Both the position numbers and the translations under genes were made by a program. 64,000 nt of DNA from Lachnospiraceae bacterium (lineage in GTDB: Bacteria; Bacillota; Clostridia; Lachnospirales; Lachnospiraceae), in the NCBI GenBank assembly GCA_017622795.1, contig JAGAQI010000079.1, positions 1-64,000 on the forward strand, written 5' to 3'. This document shows positions 1 through 7,689 of the stretch, in pieces; within the stretch, counting starts at the first letter, position 1; every line of letters starts with the position of its first letter. Below the pieces are notes generated by a model. The model was given only the letters and a program-made list of their open reading frames with translations. It was not told the origin of the DNA and did no database searches.

Positions 1-183
1 CAAAAATACTTCCGGCGAAATTTCCATCTTCTCAAACAGCTTTGCAATTAAACTATCTTCTGTAGTGAGCAAGCTGTAAAGCAGATGCTCCGGCACAAGC
101 TCCTGATGACCGTAATCATATGCCATCTTTTCACAATCCTGCACCGCCTGTAACGATTTTTGAGTGAATTTGTTAATGTTCAT
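1..183 (-). CDS. clpB: ClpB disaggregase, N-terminal end only (gene runs off the window)
   Basis: The minus strand from 183 reads 61 codons beginning MNINKFTQKSLQAVQD, the typical start of the ClpB N-domain (double Clp-N repeat), and stays open to the window edge. ClpB is the cytoplasmic AAA+ disaggregase that works with DnaK to rescue aggregated protein. An AGGAGG ribosome site lies just upstream of the ATG at 183, and a sigma-A promoter with a CIRCE operator sits at 275-317, so HrcA heat-shock control is expected. The AAA+ modules are outside the window; the identification rests on the N-domain and on CIRCE. Confidence 0.9.
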   Translation of the reverse strand, partial: MNINKFTQKSLQAVQDCEKMAYDYGHQELVPEHLLYSLLTTEDSLIAKLFEKMEISPEVFL

Positions 184-274
184 ATACAGCCCTCCTATTA
201 AATTCTCTTTCTAATTTTGTTTTCAGTATTGCCAAATTAGTTCTTTACAAAACGTTTTTTGCGTTTCTGACATT

Positions 275-303
275 GTTATATCACTTTCTGTTAGCACTGT
301 CAA
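275..303 (-). promoter_or_regulatory. Sigma-A promoter of clpB
   Basis: On the minus strand a perfect -35 TTGACA (298-303) is followed after 17 bp by a -10 TATAAC (275-280). The -35 box lies inside the CIRCE dyad, so a bound repressor would block polymerase directly. Confidence 0.8.
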
Positions 304-317
304 TAGGTGAGTGCTAA
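291..317. promoter_or_regulatory. CIRCE operator (HrcA binding site)
   Basis: TTAGCACTG, a 9-bp spacer, then GAGTGCTAA matches the CIRCE consensus (TTAGCACTC-N9-GAGTGCTAA) with one mismatch in the first arm. It lies about 110 bp upstream of clpB. HrcA bound to CIRCE represses chaperone genes in Firmicutes; clpB under CIRCE is known in clostridia, whereas Bacillus subtilis uses other regulators. Confidence 0.9.
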
Positions 318-346
318 AATTGTCAGACTTTAATTATTTTTTAATC

Positions 347-372
347 AAAAAAGGAGGGATCCCCTCCTTTTT
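347..372 (-). terminator. Rho-independent terminator of the M48 protease gene
   Basis: An AAAAGGAGGG / CCCTCCTTTT hairpin with a GATC-type loop and T-runs on both sides begins immediately after the stop codon at 373-375. It separates the protease gene from the clpB promoter. Confidence 0.8.
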
Positions 373-1353
373 CTAATACAATTTCCCACTACCTCTTCCT
401 TCAGCCAATGCTACGAATCTCTTACACATAACCGGATGATCCGCTAATAAATTATATATCCATAAGAAAAGTCCTCTTTGACTTCTCATCTCCTCCAGGT
501 AATCCTCTTTATCTACCATTTTATACAGATGACGATCCATTACAAGCACCAGCATAGCATCCAATCCATCTGTACCTGTAAGCCTTTGAGCCAATCTGTC
601 ACAGCTATATTCTCTTGTTCTGGAAGCTGTCGTACCAAGTATAGGAATCATCTTGGAAAATATTATAGAAAGATTATAGCCCAATGTTGCATGTCCGTAA
701 TAAATGTGCGCCATTTCATGGGCAATAACAAATGCCAAAGCATCCATATCACTATATTCCCGGTAGGCAACCTCAAACAATTCGCTGTGAATACAAATCC
801 ACTGTTTTCTAGGCAAAAATGCTGAAAATGCATTTAACACACCATTTTGCTGTACAACATAGGCTTTTGGAACCTTGATTCCTAACCGATGTGCATATTT
901 CTCTATCAGTGCATACACTTCCGGGAAATTTTTTTCTGTAATCCGAAGTGACATGGAACGATACTGGGCATACATATAATATAATACGGGAATAAATATC
1001 ACCATAAGCACAATACCGTACAATATTAATTCTACCTCCAGTGGCATATCCTCAAAGGCATCATATCTATATTGTGTCTTATCTTCCACATAATCCTCTG
1101 AAAGCTCCTCGCTCATTTGCGTTCTTACTAACTCTGCCCAGTCTTTTATTCCTGCGAAATTACCTGCCAACATAGCAATAACTGCTATGATTATAAGTAC
1201 ATTCAATACAACCATTCTACGATACCAACGCTTCTCCAGTCTGTGTCGGCACGCATTACCCTCTTGCCTGGTAATACATGCACTCTGATCTTCCTCTGTC
1301 AGCTCATATACCTTTTTACCTTCAAAATAATCTTTTTTTCTTTGTTTTTTCAT
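373..1353 (-). CDS. M48-family membrane metallopeptidase
   Basis: This 326-residue protein is a zinc metallopeptidase of the M48 (HtpX/Ste24) group. The zinc motif HEMAH is at residues 212-216, and the third ligand is probably the Glu near 248 in REYSCD, the usual ExxxD context. Two hydrophobic segments (about 48-67 and 106-128) precede the catalytic domain and should anchor it in the membrane with the active site in the cytoplasm. Family members degrade misfolded membrane proteins or act on prenylated peptides; the substrate cannot be told here. The ATG at 1353 is preceded by GGAG. It appears to be transcribed alone, ending at the hairpin at 347-372. Confidence 0.85.
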   Translation of the reverse strand: MKKQRKKDYFEGKKVYELTEEDQSACITRQEGNACRHRLEKRWYRRMVVLNVLIIIAVIAMLAGNFAGIKDWAELVRTQMSEELSEDYVEDKTQYRYDAFEDMPLEVELILYGIVLMVIFIPVLYYMYAQYRSMSLRITEKNFPEVYALIEKYAHRLGIKVPKAYVVQQNGVLNAFSAFLPRKQWICIHSELFEVAYREYSDMDALAFVIAHEMAHIYYGHATLGYNLSIIFSKMIPILGTTASRTREYSCDRLAQRLTGTDGLDAMLVLVMDRHLYKMVDKEDYLEEMRSQRGLFLWIYNLLADHPVMCKRFVALAEGRGSGKLY

Positions 1354-1436
1354 CTTCTGTACTCCTTTTTTGCCAGGTTATTTGGTGTACTCAAATTATC
1401 ATACATAAAAAAGCCACGGCACTTCCCTTTTCTATA

Positions 1437-2186
1437 CTATATGCTTACCTTTTTCTCCATCAGTTTAGCTGTTCCGAAAAACAATGCCAGATTAACTCCT
1501 ATCAAATATACAATTTCAAATACATCTACTACAGCCGTTGAATCGGTTATGAATAAAAGTAAATCTGCTGTCTTTGTTCTTACAAATACGATTAAAGCAA
1601 ACGCTACAATATATCCTGCAAATCTGACCAATCCTCTTAGTCTTTCCAACGGAAGCGGAACAGCCATAACAAATAATCCAAGATTTGAGAACAGCAGTAC
1701 CGACACCAGTAAATTGAACCAAACACCTATAATCGGAGCAAGCGTTGCATTTGCAGACTGCATCATTTCTATAATAGTGTTCAAAATTTTACCTACATAG
1801 CCCGTGGCAAATCCATAGGTATCTGCCGCCAGTCGTTCGCAATATGGGACTACCGTGAAAAACAGTCCATAAATTACAATCGTTTGCAATAAAGCGGCTA
1901 AAACCTTTGCACCTAAAACGGCAGTCGCTTTCTTCGGTAACATAAATTGCATAGTTCCATGACTGGAATTCAAGTCAATGTGAAACAAAATCAAATGCTC
2001 TATTGGTGCAAGCACCAACTCTATTATTGCTCCGACTCCCATGAAAGGTAATACACCTTTCATCACTGCTACATTTCCGATCCGATAACACAAAAAAAAT
2101 ACTGCCAAAAGCACTAACAGGCCGCCTACCGTCACACCCTTAAAACACATCTGTCTTCGTGCTTCATATTTCATCAGCTTTAACAT
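1437..2186 (-). CDS. ABC-2-type transporter permease, second copy
   Basis: This 249-residue protein has about six hydrophobic segments and begins MLKLMKYE, almost the same as the permease encoded just upstream (2210-2944); both end in LFFGTAxLMxKKVS. They are evidently tandem paralogues. It is the last gene of the GntR-ATPase-permease-permease operon. By analogy with YtrABCDEF-type systems it should form the membrane channel of an ABC exporter, possibly sensing cell-wall stress; the substrate is unknown. GGAGGG precedes the ATG. Confidence 0.75.
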   Translation of the reverse strand: MLKLMKYEARRQMCFKGVTVGGLLVLLAVFFLCYRIGNVAVMKGVLPFMGVGAIIELVLAPIEHLILFHIDLNSSHGTMQFMLPKKATAVLGAKVLAALLQTIVIYGLFFTVVPYCERLAADTYGFATGYVGKILNTIIEMMQSANATLAPIIGVWFNLLVSVLLFSNLGLFVMAVPLPLERLRGLVRFAGYIVAFALIVFVRTKTADLLLFITDSTAVVDVFEIVYLIGVNLALFFGTAKLMEKKVSI

Positions 2187-2209
2187 AATTCCAATTCACC
2201 CTCCGCACT

Positions 2210-2944
2210 TTATAAACTTACCTTTTTATCCATTAATCTGGCGGTTCCAAAGAATAAGGCAAGGTCAATTCCAATGATATAAACCCATTCTGCAATGTTT
2301 CCCACAAATGCCGGTGTCTTTAAAATATCAAATAACCAGTCTATCCTCTCAAGCAAAAAGAACACCAAAACGATTGCAGCAAAAAAGAGCACATAGCCAA
2401 GCAAAGATGCCAGCTTTCCTTTTCCCGGAATGGCAGTAACAAACATGCCAAGGCAGGCAAAAAACAGCCAAATGGTTAAAAGCGTAAACCAAAATTCAAT
2501 GATGTCCGGTACACCGTTAAGTCCTTCTGATGCATTCCAAACAATTTGTCCAATGAGACCCGGTGCTTCTCCGAATTTATTTTCACAAAGTCTCTCGCAG
2601 AACGGAACTACGGTAAAAAACAAAGTATATAGCACTGCGCTCTGAAGCAACGCAACCAATAGCTTAGATAACAAAATTGTGGTAGATTTCTGTGGTACTA
2701 AAGCCAGCAAGTACCCTTGTCTGCTGTTCATGTCTTTATCAAACGTAAAGGAAAATTCAAATGGTGCAAAAAACAGAATTATTATGGTTGCCAGGTTCAG
2801 TACCGTTACAATTATTGTGGCACCGATGGCATTTCCCGCCCAATAAAAGCCAAAGAATCCGGCAACCAGTGTCAGAAAACACCCCATAATGAACCCCTTG
2901 GAAAACAACTGTCTAAAGAACTCATATTTCATTAACTTTAACAT
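2210..2944 (-). CDS. ABC-2-type transporter permease, first copy
   Basis: The ATG at 2944 is chosen because GGGAGGAG lies just upstream and the protein then starts MLKLMKYEFFRQ, matching its paralogue at 1437-2186. A longer reading to 3037 would overlap the ATPase gene heavily. The 244-residue product has about six membrane segments and no other domain. It lies 16 bp after the ATPase stop, so the two are surely co-transcribed and form one transporter. The tandem duplication suggests a heterodimeric channel. Confidence 0.75.
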   Translation of the reverse strand: MLKLMKYEFFRQLFSKGFIMGCFLTLVAGFFGFYWAGNAIGATIIVTVLNLATIIILFFAPFEFSFTFDKDMNSRQGYLLALVPQKSTTILLSKLLVALLQSAVLYTLFFTVVPFCERLCENKFGEAPGLIGQIVWNASEGLNGVPDIIEFWFTLLTIWLFFACLGMFVTAIPGKGKLASLLGYVLFFAAIVLVFFLLERIDWLFDILKTPAFVGNIAEWVYIIGIDLALFFGTARLMDKKVSL

Positions 2945-2960
2945 TTTTTCATCTCCTCCC

Positions 2961-3647
2961 TTAAGCAAATGTTTCTCTGTAAACATCTGCAATGGATTTT
3001 CCTCGCTCCTCGCGGATGTCATCCGCATCTCCCACAAGAACGTTTCTTCCGTCCTTAATAAAAATCACACCGTCTACCACAGTTTCCAGTTCTTCCACCA
3101 GGTGGCTGGAAATTACAATGGTCACGTCCTCATCTGCCACCTTTAAAATGGTAGCCATGATTTTATCTCTTGCCACCAGGTCGATACCGTTTAACGGTTC
3201 ATCCAGCAGATACAGCTTTGCCTTACGGGAAAGGGCTGCTGCCAGGCGGACCTTTGCTGCCATACCTGTGGAAATTTTGGTTACCTTATCCTTTAAATTC
3301 ACACCCATATCAACAACCATTTCCTTATAGGTGTCGAAATTGAAATCTTCGAAAAAATCCTGATAATACTTGCCCGCATCTTCCACCGTCATATATGGAT
3401 AGAAATAATTTTCCGTCGGCATATAGGACACTTCTTTTTTTGAAGCCACGCCAATTGGCTGACCTTTATATAAAACCGTGCCTTCTGTTGGTTTTACCAA
3501 ACCTGCCACTGCTTTCATAAATGTGGTTTTACCACTTCCGTTTGGTCCAAGTAAAGCATAAATACGGCCTGCTTCCAGCTCCAATGTAATATTTTCCATC
3601 GCAATTTTATCAAAATATATCTTTTTCAAATTACTGCATTTCAACAT
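2961..3647 (-). CDS. ABC transporter ATP-binding protein (YtrB-like)
   Basis: This 228-residue ATPase has Walker A GPNGSGKT near residue 35, Walker B LYLLDEP near 150 and the H-loop SSHLVEEL near 184. The signature motif is divergent (STGMAAK instead of LSGGQ), as is common for ATPases paired with ABC-2 permeases. It lies between the GntR regulator and the two permeases and should energise that transporter. The pairing with a GntR/YtrA regulator points to a cell-envelope-stress exporter; this is inference from context. Confidence 0.85.
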   Translation of the reverse strand: MLKCSNLKKIYFDKIAMENITLELEAGRIYALLGPNGSGKTTFMKAVAGLVKPTEGTVLYKGQPIGVASKKEVSYMPTENYFYPYMTVEDAGKYYQDFFEDFNFDTYKEMVVDMGVNLKDKVTKISTGMAAKVRLAAALSRKAKLYLLDEPLNGIDLVARDKIMATILKVADEDVTIVISSHLVEELETVVDGVIFIKDGRNVLVGDADDIREERGKSIADVYRETFA

Positions 3648-3666
3648 ATTTGTTATTCCCTCCTAT

Positions 3667-4029
3667 CTACTCCTGCTCCTCCAGGCGCTTTTCCATAATT
3701 GCCATTAACTCCTCCTTGGAAAATCCAAGGTCCTGCATTTCCTGTACAAAATTCTCCAACAATTCTCCTGCCATTTCTTCCTTCATTTTTTTAATTACCT
3801 CCGCATTCTCCGTAACAAATGTGCCAAGCCCTCGCTTGGTGCAGCACATGCCGGCTTGCTCCATTTCCTTATACACCCGGGCTGCTGTGTTTGGGTTAAT
3901 CTGATACTGTACCGCCAGTTCCCTGGTGGACGGTAATTTCTCGCCCATCGGTAATTTTCCCTGAATCATATCCTTTTTGATTTGATTGATCACCTGCAGA
4001 TAAATCGGGAGGTTGTTATTGTATTCCAT
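3667..4029 (-). CDS. GntR-family regulator, YtrA type
   Basis: This 120-residue protein has an N-terminal winged helix (about residues 8-75, including PSTRELA and NPNTAARVYKEME) and only a short helical tail, as in the YtrA subfamily, which lacks a large effector domain. It is the first gene of the operon with the ABC ATPase and two permeases. YtrA-type regulators repress their own operon and are relieved by envelope stress. An inverted repeat over the -10 box at 4055-4074 is the likely operator. Confidence 0.85.
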   Translation of the reverse strand: MEYNNNLPIYLQVINQIKKDMIQGKLPMGEKLPSTRELAVQYQINPNTAARVYKEMEQAGMCCTKRGLGTFVTENAEVIKKMKEEMAGELLENFVQEMQDLGFSKEELMAIMEKRLEEQE

Positions 4030-4051
4030 TGTCTCACTTCCTTTCGTGTAT

Positions 4052-4077
4052 CACTGTACTAGTTTGATAGTACACTA
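4052..4077. promoter_or_regulatory. Probable operator of the GntR/YtrA regulator
   Basis: TGTACTA (4055-4061) and TAGTACA (4068-4074) form a perfect 7-bp inverted repeat with a 6-bp spacer; extending the arms to 10 bp gives 8 matches. It covers the -10 of the regulator's own promoter, the expected place for autorepression. The assignment to this regulator is inference. Confidence 0.7.
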
Positions 4078-4095
4078 GTTTTCCCATATTGTCAA
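4067..4095 (-). promoter_or_regulatory. Sigma-A promoter of the GntR/ABC operon
   Basis: On the minus strand TTGACA (4090-4095), 17 bp, then TACTAT (4067-4072). The -10 box is inside the inverted repeat described as the operator. Confidence 0.75.
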
Positions 4096-4119
4096 CAGTT
4101 AATTTAAAAAAATAATGTC

Positions 4120-4148
4120 TTGTCATTTCATTCTATATGCTTTATCAT
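4120..4148 (+). promoter_or_regulatory. Candidate promoter of the WG-repeat gene
   Basis: TTGTCA (4120-4125), 17 bp, TATCAT (4143-4148), about 55 bp upstream of the ATG at 4205. It is divergent from the GntR operon promoter. Confidence 0.5.
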
Positions 4149-4204
4149 AGTAAACAAGTAAATTGTGTAAAGTTTTTTAGATAACAAATATGGGAGGATA
4201 ACAA

Positions 4205-5470
4205 ATGAACACAAGAATGCGGCAATTAAAAATCCTGCGCATCACCCTGTTGGTATTACTGGTTTTGATTACGATTGTTGTGCTGATTCTTACTCGCAAA
4301 ACAAAAAATGAAAAACAAATTATATGGTTTGATCAGTTTACCTGGCCGGTCACGGAATACCCGATTTCTTCCGATGAAGAAAACCAAGGTCTGATTCCGG
4401 TGCAAAGCGGTGACCTATATGGGTTCCTGAATCATAACGGTGAACTTACCATCCCGTTAACCTACTACGGTGCAAAACCGTTTTCTGATGGACTGGCTCC
4501 GGTTGCCACCACACTTTCTGCCAAGGCTTCCGATTGGGGATTTATCAATCCGTCCAATGAAATGGTCATTGCTGCGGTCTATGCCGAAGCAGGCATGTTT
4601 TCCGATGGGCTTGCCAAGGTTGCAACTTACACGACAGACAACCGGCTTGTTTACGGTTATATTGATTCTACGGGAACCATGGTAATTACACCGGAATATG
4701 ACCAGGCCGGCGATTTTTCCGACGGTCTTGCCATGGTTGCAAAAAAAGATGACACCGGCGCTTTAAAATATGGTTATATCAATACCACCGGAGAATTTGT
4801 TGTTCCGATTCAATACGATGCGGCAGCTGATTTTGCGGAAGGCTTTGCAAAAATCGGCAAAAAGAATTATGAAAATGAAATGCGCTATGCTTTTGTGGAC
4901 ACCACCGGCAACATCATTACTCCTTTTGATTATGTCGGTGCGGGAGACTTTTCCGAAGGAATGGCCGCTGTTGCCACCCAGTGGGGCAAAGATCCTGCCA
5001 TGTGGGGATTTATTGATACCACAGGAGAGCTTGTGATACTTCCTTCCTGGACCAGAGTTACTTCCTTCTCCGAGGGAATGGCTGTCATAATTTATACCGA
5101 CCAATACGGCAACTGGTATCACGCCCTTATTGATAAAACCGGAAAGAAGGTTCTTACCTTTGAACATGATACCCAGATTAACGAATTCGAACATGGCTTT
5201 GCCCGCAGTGGCATTTTGCGGGGAGATGTCAAATTTGGCGTTATCAACACCTTGGGCGATCTGGTCATTCCTCATGAATATAATAACGTGAGGATTTACA
5301 AACATAATCTGGTTGTTACAGCAGAAAAACGTACCAAGTACGGTCTTCTGACTACCACAAATGAAACTGTTCTTCCGGCAAAATATCATCACATTGAACC
5401 GGTGGACAATTTGGTGTTTGTCCGCAAAAACGAGAAAACCGGCGTGTTTATTTACAACACGCAAAACTAA
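4205..5470 (+). CDS. Membrane-anchored WG-repeat protein
   Basis: This 421-residue protein has one N-terminal membrane anchor (about residues 11-29) followed by about ten tandem WG repeats of 35-50 residues. Each unit carries a YGFIN..GE.V.P..Y pattern and a DFSEGLA pattern (for example SDGLAPVAT, SDGLAKVAT, SEGMAAVAT). WG repeats form a beta-rich extracytoplasmic scaffold of unknown ligand. GGGAGG precedes the ATG at a good distance. Its stop is immediately followed by the leftover end of a HAD hydrolase gene. No enzymatic motif is visible. Confidence 0.85.
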   Translation: MNTRMRQLKILRITLLVLLVLITIVVLILTRKTKNEKQIIWFDQFTWPVTEYPISSDEENQGLIPVQSGDLYGFLNHNGELTIPLTYYGAKPFSDGLAPVATTLSAKASDWGFINPSNEMVIAAVYAEAGMFSDGLAKVATYTTDNRLVYGYIDSTGTMVITPEYDQAGDFSDGLAMVAKKDDTGALKYGYINTTGEFVVPIQYDAAADFAEGFAKIGKKNYENEMRYAFVDTTGNIITPFDYVGAGDFSEGMAAVATQWGKDPAMWGFIDTTGELVILPSWTRVTSFSEGMAVIIYTDQYGNWYHALIDKTGKKVLTFEHDTQINEFEHGFARSGILRGDVKFGVINTLGDLVIPHEYNNVRIYKHNLVVTAEKRTKYGLLTTTNETVLPAKYHHIEPVDNLVFVRKNEKTGVFIYNTQN

Positions 5471-5487
5471 CGACAGCAAAGGAGGAC

Positions 5488-5622
5488 ATGATTGCAGAAA
5501 CACTGGGTATGAAGGCATTTTTACTGACTGACGGCCTGATTAACGAGAAAAATATGGATATTTCCAAGTATCCGCAGGGTGGATTTGAAGAGTTGAAAAA
5601 CCACATAACCAAATTACAATAA
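5488..5622 (+). pseudogene. C-terminal remnant of a HAD-family hydrolase
   Basis: A 44-codon stretch begins MIAETLGMKAFLLTD and ends at TAA 5620-5622. It resembles the last part of HAD hydrolases in which GND..EDM.A..LGM carries the fourth motif. Upstream in-frame codons (AKED) extend the similarity a little, but the domain core is absent. The WG-repeat stop lies 17 bp before the ATG, so a deletion or insertion appears to have removed the rest. GGAGG lies only 2 bp from the ATG, so translation is doubtful. Confidence 0.6.
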
Positions 5623-5630
5623 TACACAAA

Positions 5631-5661
5631 TAACCGGGAAAAGCCTTGCTTCTCCCGGTTA
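5631..5661. terminator. Terminator after the HAD remnant / 5689 gene
   Basis: AACCGGGA (5632-5639) pairs with TCCCGGTT (5653-5660) around a short loop. Short T/A runs flank both sides, so it may serve both the plus-strand WG/HAD unit and the minus-strand gene ending at 5689. Confidence 0.6.
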
Positions 5662-5688
5662 TTCTTCCTCCTGTAAGCCTTTATCCTG

Positions 5689-5883
5689 TTATTTTAATTT
5701 ACCGTTCTTGTACTCAATAGCACCTGTGATAAAAAACATTACCAGCATTACAATAATTCGGATGATCCAGGCAGACCACTCAAACTCGTTTTTGTTAATT
5801 ATATCCACAATACCTAGACCAATCAGCATGCCAAGCATTCCCCAATTATACTTATTCCATATTGCTTTTATCATTTTTATCAT
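5689..5883 (-). CDS. Small two-helix membrane protein of unknown function
   Basis: This 64-residue protein has two hydrophobic helices (about 13-30 and 39-56) and charged ends. It lies 30 bp after the XRE regulator gene, on the same strand, and is probably the third gene of that group. I do not recognise a named family. Small membrane proteins of this kind are often found beside DUF6773-like proteins and an XRE regulator. Confidence 0.6.
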   Translation of the reverse strand: MIKMIKAIWNKYNWGMLGMLIGLGIVDIINKNEFEWSAWIIRIIVMLVMFFITGAIEYKNGKLK

Positions 5884-5913
5884 AAATATTCTCCCATTCC
5901 CTATTGTGATTCT

Positions 5914-6111
5914 TTACTCCACCGGCCAAAACAGTTCATCCAGTGTACGGTTTAGCGCCTTACAAATATCAATGCAAAGACTGATGCTCGGATTGTAGTT
6001 GCCGGCTTCAATCAGACCTATGGTCTGCCTTGTAACACCGATTTTTTCTGCCAGCTGCTCCTGGGTTAAATCGCATTCCACTCTGGCAAGTTTCATTTTT
6101 TTATTCTTCAT
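5914..6111 (-). CDS. Small XRE-family transcriptional regulator
   Basis: This 65-residue protein is almost entirely a helix-turn-helix of the Cro/CI type: TQEQLAEKIGVTRQTIG forms helices 2-3 and NYNPSISLCIDICKALN the following helices. It overlaps the upstream membrane-protein gene by 11 bp, so the two are translationally linked. It probably regulates this small operon; a candidate dyad lies at 6900-6919. Confidence 0.85.
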   Translation of the reverse strand: MKNKKMKLARVECDLTQEQLAEKIGVTRQTIGLIEAGNYNPSISLCIDICKALNRTLDELFWPVE

Positions 6112-6856
6112 TACTCTCCTCCTGCTCTTTTACCGCCTTGTCTGCATTCTTTTCGGAAAGCTTAATCAATCCCAGCATTGAGAAATAAAACAGAATCCCC
6201 CACATTGCAGCCATTCCAAGAATCATAAGCCAGCCCTTTGCATAGAAGATACCATTTGCAATCAGTTCCGGTAAACCCATAATTAAGCCAAAAAACAGGG
6301 AACCAATGATAACTCGCTTGCCAAATTCCTTTTTGCCGGTAACCTCTCGCTTTTTGCTGCCCCAGATCATCCAGCCCTTTTTCAATGTGTTTATAGTAAT
6401 AATAATGGCAGGAATCAACCAGATTACCAGATAAACAAGCAGCCAGGTCATTTCTCTTGGCCAGCTTACTTCCTCCGGTTGAATGATGCCGTAGCGGCTA
6501 AAATAATCCGTCATCGCAAACATGTAAAGCATTTCGCCGATGATAATTACCCAGAAGGAAATCATAAATGCTTTGGAATGAATGGCGTCCCGGATGGAAA
6601 TCAGTGCATCATCTTTTTCTTTGATAACCAGAATACCGCTTTGTGCACGTTTGATCAGAGCATAGCCCCATGCCGGCACCAGACAAAGGATTTCCAAAAT
6701 AAAATTGTACCATGGTTCTCCAAGTACCAGTTTTAAAACAAGACATGCCAGCAAGCCGGCAGAAAACAAATAAAACATTGGTGTCATTAACTTATTGGTT
6801 TCTTTTTCAATTCTCTCATCTTTTACTTGTATTTGATTTTTCTTTTTGAATAACAT
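6101..6856 (-). CDS. Six-helix membrane protein, DUF6773-like
   Basis: This 251-residue protein has about six predicted membrane helices and acidic ends. It resembles uncharacterised membrane proteins (DUF6773-like) that travel with a small XRE regulator; I assign the family with moderate certainty and no function. It is the first gene of the 6856-5689 group. An AAGGAG site precedes the ATG at 6856. Confidence 0.6.
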   Translation of the reverse strand: MLFKKKNQIQVKDERIEKETNKLMTPMFYLFSAGLLACLVLKLVLGEPWYNFILEILCLVPAWGYALIKRAQSGILVIKEKDDALISIRDAIHSKAFMISFWVIIIGEMLYMFAMTDYFSRYGIIQPEEVSWPREMTWLLVYLVIWLIPAIIITINTLKKGWMIWGSKKREVTGKKEFGKRVIIGSLFFGLIMGLPELIANGIFYAKGWLMILGMAAMWGILFYFSMLGLIKLSEKNADKAVKEQEESNEE

Positions 6857-6899
6857 TTTCTTTCTCCTTTTACCCTTTACAATATAAACTCAACTTAGC

Positions 6900-6919
6900 A
6901 GTTACCCTTCGAAGTAACT
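6900..6919. promoter_or_regulatory. Candidate operator dyad upstream of the XRE operon
   Basis: AGTTAC (6900-6905) and GTAACT (6914-6919) form a perfect inverted repeat with an 8-bp spacer, about 45 bp upstream of the start at 6856. Binding by the XRE protein is plausible but only inferred. Confidence 0.35.
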
Positions 6920-7046
6920 TTACTATATCACATCATTTTACAAATTGCAAGATATATTTTACATTTTGTTTAATTTATTTTTCTTGCTGCAATTTTAATT
7001 TTGCGAAATTCTTTTCTTATTTTCAAGTTTGTTTCTCCTGAAATTT

Positions 7047-7091
7047 GCCAAAAAAGCCGCTTGCAGGGCTTTTGCTCCCTTGCAGGCGGCT
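7047..7091 (-). terminator. Terminator of the yfcE-like gene
   Basis: AGCCGC (7055-7060) pairs with GCGGCT (7086-7091), with further pairing of TTGCAGGG and CCCTTGCA inside. On the minus strand the stem is followed by six T. Confidence 0.75.
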
Positions 7092-7097
7092 ATCCTT

Positions 7098-7637
7098 TTA
7101 CTTATATTCTTTTACTACTTTCCCGTCAAAATCTTTCCAAAGAAACTCTCCGTTTTCCAGTGTCATATATCCATGGTGGCTGTTTTCTTTCGGAATAGCC
7201 GCAGACCCCGGATTCATATAAACAAAAGTTTCGTGCTCCGTGCATTTTGGCACATGGGTATGACCGCAAAGCAAAATATCTCCCTGATTCAGTGGTGGAG
7301 GATTTAACTCGCCATACACATGTCCATGAGTTGCATAGAGCAAACGGTTACCCAAATCAAGTACCGCATAGTCTGCCAGAATCGGAAACTCTAACACCAT
7401 CTGGTCCACTTCCGCATCACAGTTGCCCCGCACGCAAAGAATTTTTTCTTTTCGCTCATTTAACAACGCTATCACCTTCTTCGGCGCATAGTCCTTCGGT
7501 AGGTCATTTCTGGGACCATGATATAAAATATCTCCCAGCAAAAGCAAGCGGTCTGCCTGCTCCTTGTCAAACGCTTTGAATACTTCCTTACAATAAAATT
7601 CCGAACCGTGAATGTCGGATGCAATTAACCATTTCAT
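7098..7637 (-). CDS. yfcE: YfcE-type phosphodiesterase
   Basis: This 179-residue calcineurin-like metallophosphoesterase shows the full metal site: DIHG at residues 8-11, GD near 35, GNCD near 90, THGH near 124 and GHTH near 143. Length and motif order fit YfcE/MJ0936-type phosphodiesterases, which hydrolyse artificial phosphodiesters in vitro; the natural substrate is uncertain. It stands between two terminators and is probably monocistronic. Confidence 0.88.
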   Translation of the reverse strand: MKWLIASDIHGSEFYCKEVFKAFDKEQADRLLLLGDILYHGPRNDLPKDYAPKKVIALLNERKEKILCVRGNCDAEVDQMVLEFPILADYAVLDLGNRLLYATHGHVYGELNPPPLNQGDILLCGHTHVPKCTEHETFVYMNPGSAAIPKENSHHGYMTLENGEFLWKDFDGKVVKEYK

Positions 7638-7656
7638 ACCTTGCCCTTCCTTTCAG

Positions 7657-7686
7657 AAAAAGCCGTGACAGAACATCACGGCTTTT
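7657..7686 (-). terminator. Terminator of the priming sugar transferase gene
   Basis: AAAAAGCCGTGA (7657-7668) pairs with TCACGGCTTTT (7676-7686). On the minus strand it is followed by a T-run just after the stop of the sugar transferase gene at 7690. Confidence 0.8.
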
Positions 7687-7689
7687 GTT

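Noticed and set aside
1243..1800. Plus-strand readings opposite the permease and protease genes
   Set aside because: They lie fully opposite well-supported minus-strand genes, lack ribosome sites and have no recognisable domain; the same applies to the many similar shadow readings in the window.
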